8,304 nt of DNA from Candidatus Cloacimonadota bacterium (lineage in GTDB: Bacteria; Cloacimonadota; Cloacimonadia; Cloacimonadales; TCS61). Under the pieces are notes generated by a model. That model worked only from the letters and a program-made list of their open reading frames with translations, was not told the DNA's origin and made no database searches. The stretch spans positions 1 through 8,304 of the forward strand of contig JAOZPK010000101.1 in NCBI GenBank assembly GCA_029932755.1, given 5' to 3'. This document shows positions 6,362 through 8,304 of the stretch, piece by piece; position 1 is the first letter of the stretch; every line of letters begins with the position of its first letter. A program made the translations under genes and the position numbers.

Positions 6362-6892
6362 TTAGACAATACTCAGGTTATTTTCCTGCATTTTCTTTTG
6401 TTCGTTTATAATTTTAATTAATTTTTTCTTTGCACGAACCAGTTTAGAATCAACTGCAGATTGTGTCGTTTCCAGCGTTTCAGCAATTTGTTTATAATTC
6501 ATTTTTTGATAAAATTGTAATTCCATTAATAATGCTTCTTCCGGTTTAAGTTGTGAAAGAGCATCTTTTACAAGCTCATTTTGCTGTTCATTATTCTTAG
6601 GTTGCTTGTCTTCAAAATGTTCCATTTCATTATAATTTGTAACTAACTTGTTTTTTGCATTTCTTTTCTTTATAAGGTTAAGAGCTTTATGATATGCAGT
6701 TCTAAATAAGTAACTTTTATAAGAAGTCTCTTTTACTGAGTCCATTTTTTTATGGAATGCTATAAATGTTTCTTGAAGAATATCTTCTGCATCCTCTTTA
6801 TTGCGGAGGATTTTCAAAAGATAATTAAATAACTTCTTACTCTCATTTTGCAAGAGCACTTCAAATTTATAATTATTCATACTTAATTTCAT
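6362..6892 (-). CDS. ECF-family RNA polymerase sigma factor (sigma-70 group 4)
   Basis: This 176-residue protein has only regions 2 and 4, as in extracytoplasmic-function sigma factors. Region 2 spans about 16-80: the core-binding helix contains EDAEDILQETFIAFHKK (33-49), and YLFRTAYHKALNLIKKR (61-77) follows as the -10-recognition helix. A variable, charged linker (80-108) leads to region 4 (about 112-162), with LSQLKPEEALLMELQFYQKMNYKQIAE and the recognition helix TTQSAVDSKLVRAKKKL. ATG 6892 is used because AAGGAA lies 8 bases upstream; a second in-frame ATG at residue 5 is 12 bases further from the site. It is the first gene of a - strand operon with its anti-sigma and a periplasmic sensor, divergent from rpmB. 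ECF genes of this kind are usually autoregulated; only weak promoter-like sequence can be seen upstream. The signal is probably envelope or metal stress, judged from the partner genes. Confidence 0.95.
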   Translation of the reverse strand: MKLSMNNYKFEVLLQNESKKLFNYLLKILRNKEDAEDILQETFIAFHKKMDSVKETSYKSYLFRTAYHKALNLIKKRNAKNKLVTNYNEMEHFEDKQPKNNEQQNELVKDALSQLKPEEALLMELQFYQKMNYKQIAETLETTQSAVDSKLVRAKKKLIKIINEQKKMQENNLSIV

Positions 6893-7047
6893 AAATTAAT
6901 TTCCTTAAAATATATGACAATAAATAATTGATAATACTGCAGAATAACTTAAAGGTTGGATAAAAAAAAATAATTTCTTGCCAGATAAGGTAAGGATTTT
7001 TTTTTAGTTCAATCTAATGAAAAATAAAGGATTAGGAAGGTATTATT
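6893..7047. promoter_or_regulatory. Divergent intergenic region between sigma operon and rpmB
   Basis: This region must hold promoters in both directions. Directly visible are two opposed homopolymer tracts forming a perfect 11-bp inverted repeat, T-A9-T (6961-6971) and A-T9-A (6996-7006). For rpmB there is TCTAAT (7013-7018), one base from the -10 consensus, but no -35 at the right distance. For the sigma operon, TTGAAC on the - strand (7012-7007) could be a -35, including the GAAC core used by ECF sigmas, without a clear -10. rpmB has AGGAAGG (7034-7040), 7 bases from its ATG. Confidence 0.4.
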
Positions 7048-7239
7048 ATGTCAAGAGTTTGTGATATCTGTGGAAAGGGAGCACAAGTTGGTAATCATAG
7101 AAGTCACGCTATGAACGCGACGAAGAGGAAATTTTATCCTAATCTCCATAAAATAAAAGCGGAGATTGACGGAAAAGTTAAATCCGTTAGAGTATGTTCT
7201 TCTTGTTTGAAGGGTAACAAAGTAAAAAAGGTTATTTAA
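7048..7239 (+). CDS. rpmB: 50S ribosomal protein L28, four-cysteine zinc form
   Basis: L28 is a small protein of the large ribosomal subunit. The 63 residues begin SRVCDICGKGAQVGN followed by SHAMNATKRKFYPNL, the classic family pattern. Cys5-x2-Cys8 and Cys50-x2-Cys53 make up a complete zinc ribbon, i.e. the zinc-binding ('C+') form. The length and ending (KGNKVKKVI) are complete and typical of short L28 proteins. AGGAAGG precedes the ATG by 7 bases. It is not followed by rpmG (L33), which often accompanies it; instead a terminator ends it as a single-gene transcript. Confidence 0.97.
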   Translation: MSRVCDICGKGAQVGNHRSHAMNATKRKFYPNLHKIKAEIDGKVKSVRVCSSCLKGNKVKKVI

Positions 7240-7256
7240 AGAACCAATAAATAAAG

Positions 7257-7284
7257 GAAAAGACCGGTAACGGTCTTTTTTTTT
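7257..7284 (+). terminator. Rho-independent terminator of rpmB
   Basis: The hairpin AAAAGACCG (7258-7266) and CGGTCTTTT (7271-7279) has a GTAA tetraloop (GNRA type) and is followed by T up to 7284. The 6-bp core AGACCG/CGGTCT is extended by A-T pairs. It begins about 18 bases after the rpmB stop. Confidence 0.88.
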
Positions 7285-7305
7285 GTCCAAAATTACAAAA
7301 AACTC

Positions 7306-7334
7306 TTTACTGTAAATTACATGATATTCATATT
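7306..7334 (+). promoter_or_regulatory. Possible promoter of the adenosine-specific-kinase/thpR pair
   Basis: TTTACT (7306-7311) and CATATT (7329-7334) are 17 bases apart, each matching four of six bases of the sigma-70 boxes. The small palindrome TGTAAATTACA (7311-7321) sits inside the spacer where an operator could lie. The strong terminator just upstream makes a promoter here necessary, but the exact boxes are tentative. Confidence 0.35.
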
Positions 7335-7364
7335 GCAACCAATTCAAACCATGGAGTAAAAAAA

Positions 7365-7847
7365 ATGGAACTTGTACTAGAAAAAATCAATTTCCCCGAA
7401 GATTGTAATATAATCTTTGGAATGTCACATTTCATTAAAACAGTTGAAGACCTGTATGAAGCAATGATCAACAGTGTTCCGGGTATTAAATTTGGACTTG
7501 CCTTTAATGAAGCATCGGGTCCATGTCTTGTTCGTAAAGAGGGAACTGATGATGATCTTATGCGAATTGCAACTGATAATTTGCGCAGAATTGGAGCAGG
7601 ACACACATTCCTCATAGTTCTACAAGACGCATTTCCTCTTAATGTTCTCCCGTCTGTAAAAGCATGCAGGGAAGTAGTAAATATCTTTTGTGCTACCGCA
7701 AATCCAGTGCAAGTTATCTTAACGGAAACAGAGCAGGGAAGGGGAGTTCTTGGCATTATCGATGGTTCATCACCCAAAGGAATAGAACTGGATAGCGATA
7801 TTACTCAACGTAAGAATTTTTTAATTGATATTGGCTATAAGAGATAA
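7365..7847 (+). CDS. Adenosine-specific kinase family protein (DUF355/PF04008 type)
   Basis: The 160-residue protein matches, from memory, the small family represented by Pyrobaculum PAE2307 and described as 'adenosine-specific kinase', common in archaea and thermophilic bacteria. Characteristic segments are GIKFGLAFNEASGPCLVR (40-57), GAGHTFLIVLQDAFPLNVLP (77-96), the strongly conserved IFCATANPVQV (107-117) and GRGVLGIIDGSSPKGIE (125-141). No P-loop is present; the family has its own fold. Catalysis of adenosine phosphorylation is tentative even for the family, so the biological role here (adenosine salvage or binding) should be read with care. Length is complete. ATG 7365 follows GGAG (7353-7356) by 8 bases. 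It overlaps the next gene, thpR, by one base (TAATG), so the two are translationally coupled. The RNA-nucleotide theme shared with thpR suggests a link to RNA turnover, which is inference. Confidence 0.88.
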   Translation: MELVLEKINFPEDCNIIFGMSHFIKTVEDLYEAMINSVPGIKFGLAFNEASGPCLVRKEGTDDDLMRIATDNLRRIGAGHTFLIVLQDAFPLNVLPSVKACREVVNIFCATANPVQVILTETEQGRGVLGIIDGSSPKGIELDSDITQRKNFLIDIGYKR

Positions 7848-8304
7848 TGAGAACTTTTGTTGCTCTTGATCTTCCTGAAACAATTAAAAAAGATGTTACC
7901 GGAGTAATAAACGATTTTCGTTCTAATTGTCCTTACAGTGTTAATTGGGTTCCTCAAGAAAATCTTCATATTACTTTCCAATTTATTGGTGAGACAAAAG
8001 AAGAAGATATTCCTGAAATTGCAAAATTCTTGGAAACCAGTTTTTCGGAACTTTCTGCACTCTTATTCACAAACCCAAAATTGGAAATTCTTCTAGGCAG
8101 AGAACCAAAAATAATCTGGATCCGCTTGGAAAACAATGATAGCTCAATATTAAAAATATCAAAAAAATTAAAAAGTAAATTAAGACAGATGGGGTATAAA
8201 ATTGATTCCAGAAGATTGCGTTTTCATATAACTCTAGGTAGAATAAAAAAAAGGTTGCCAGATAAATCAATAAATCAAATATTAACTACAGAGTTAAACA
8301 TAAA
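7847..8304 (+). CDS. thpR: RNA 2',3'-cyclic phosphodiesterase (ThpR/LigT, 2H superfamily), 3' end outside window
   Basis: This is a two-histidine phosphoesterase that opens 2',3'-cyclic phosphates on RNA ends; the E. coli homologue was first described as a 2'-5' RNA ligase (LigT). The reading frame is open from ATG 7847 to the window edge (152 codons seen; the family is about 175-190). It starts MRTFVALDLP, the usual N-terminus of the family. Both catalytic motifs are present: HITFQFIGE (His41, Thr43) and HITLGR (His127, Thr129), with the IIWIRLE strand (89-95) and FRSNCPYSVNWVPQENLH region typical in between and before. The start codon overlaps the stop of the kinase-family gene (TAATG), with no separate ribosome site beyond AAGAGA, so translation is coupled. 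The C-terminus and stop lie beyond the window. Confidence 0.94.
   Translation, partial: MRTFVALDLPETIKKDVTGVINDFRSNCPYSVNWVPQENLHITFQFIGETKEEDIPEIAKFLETSFSELSALLFTNPKLEILLGREPKIIWIRLENNDSSILKISKKLKSKLRQMGYKIDSRRLRFHITLGRIKKRLPDKSINQILTTELNI

Noticed and set aside
7051..7347. 98-codon open frame on the - strand over rpmB
   Set aside because: rpmB is unmistakable and the frame crosses its terminator; no independent support.
7328..7777. 149-codon open frame on the - strand opposite the kinase-family gene
   Set aside because: The + strand frame has strong family motifs and an SD site; the - strand frame is a compositional shadow running into the rpmB terminator region.
8067..8270. Hydrophobic 67-codon open frame on the - strand near the window end
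   Set aside because: It is antisense to thpR, whose HxT motifs on the + strand are clear; hydrophobicity comes from reading A-rich lysine codons backwards.

Overview
This is an AT-rich, gene-dense bacterial chromosome segment. It comes from a Gram-negative organism: it encodes apolipoprotein N-acyltransferase, a lipoprotein and two Spy/CnrX-like periplasmic proteins. Shine-Dalgarno sites (AAGGAG-like) are clear at most genes. The gene mix and protein flavour suggest a member of the FCB superphylum, possibly Cloacimonadota or a relative. That mix includes a type-A RNase P RNA next to recJ, a four-cysteine L28 and an archaeal/thermophile-type 'adenosine-specific kinase'. The taxonomic guess is an inference from memory and is held loosely.

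Layout, left to right. Positions 1 to about 280 hold the 3' part of the RNase P RNA gene (rnpB, + strand, 5' end outside the window). A tight + strand run follows: recJ (309-2045), a beta-propeller-like lipoprotein (2048-2878), lnt (2841-4394, TTG start, overlapping or abutting the lipoprotein gene) and a short MerR-type regulator (4407-4742). After it come a short degenerate tandem CACAAAGA-type repeat (4752-4785) and a strong bidirectional terminator (4821-4844 stem), which also serves the convergent genes.

On the - strand (read right to left) is the most interesting block, a four-gene envelope-stress or metal-response module: an ECF sigma factor (6892-6362), a membrane zinc-finger anti-sigma factor (6341-5937), a CnrX/PF13801-like membrane-anchored sensor (5944-5507, start embedded in the anti-sigma gene) and a His/Met-rich Spy/CpxP-like LTxxQ protein (5385-4864). 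The last gene has its own leader region with inverted repeats and a TATAAT box. The set resembles CnrH-CnrY-CnrX in logic, but the anti-sigma is of the ZAS type with an acidic periplasmic tail.

Divergent from it, on the + strand, lie rpmB (L28, 7048-7239) with its own GTAA-loop terminator, then a two-gene unit: an adenosine-specific-kinase-family protein (7365-7847) and thpR/ligT (from 7847, running off the window end). These two overlap by one base (TAATG).

Most of the window is therefore housekeeping: RNA processing, recombination, lipoprotein maturation and ribosome. The sigma/anti-sigma/sensor/Spy block is the adaptive part. No CRISPR array, insertion sequence, prophage or tRNA was seen.
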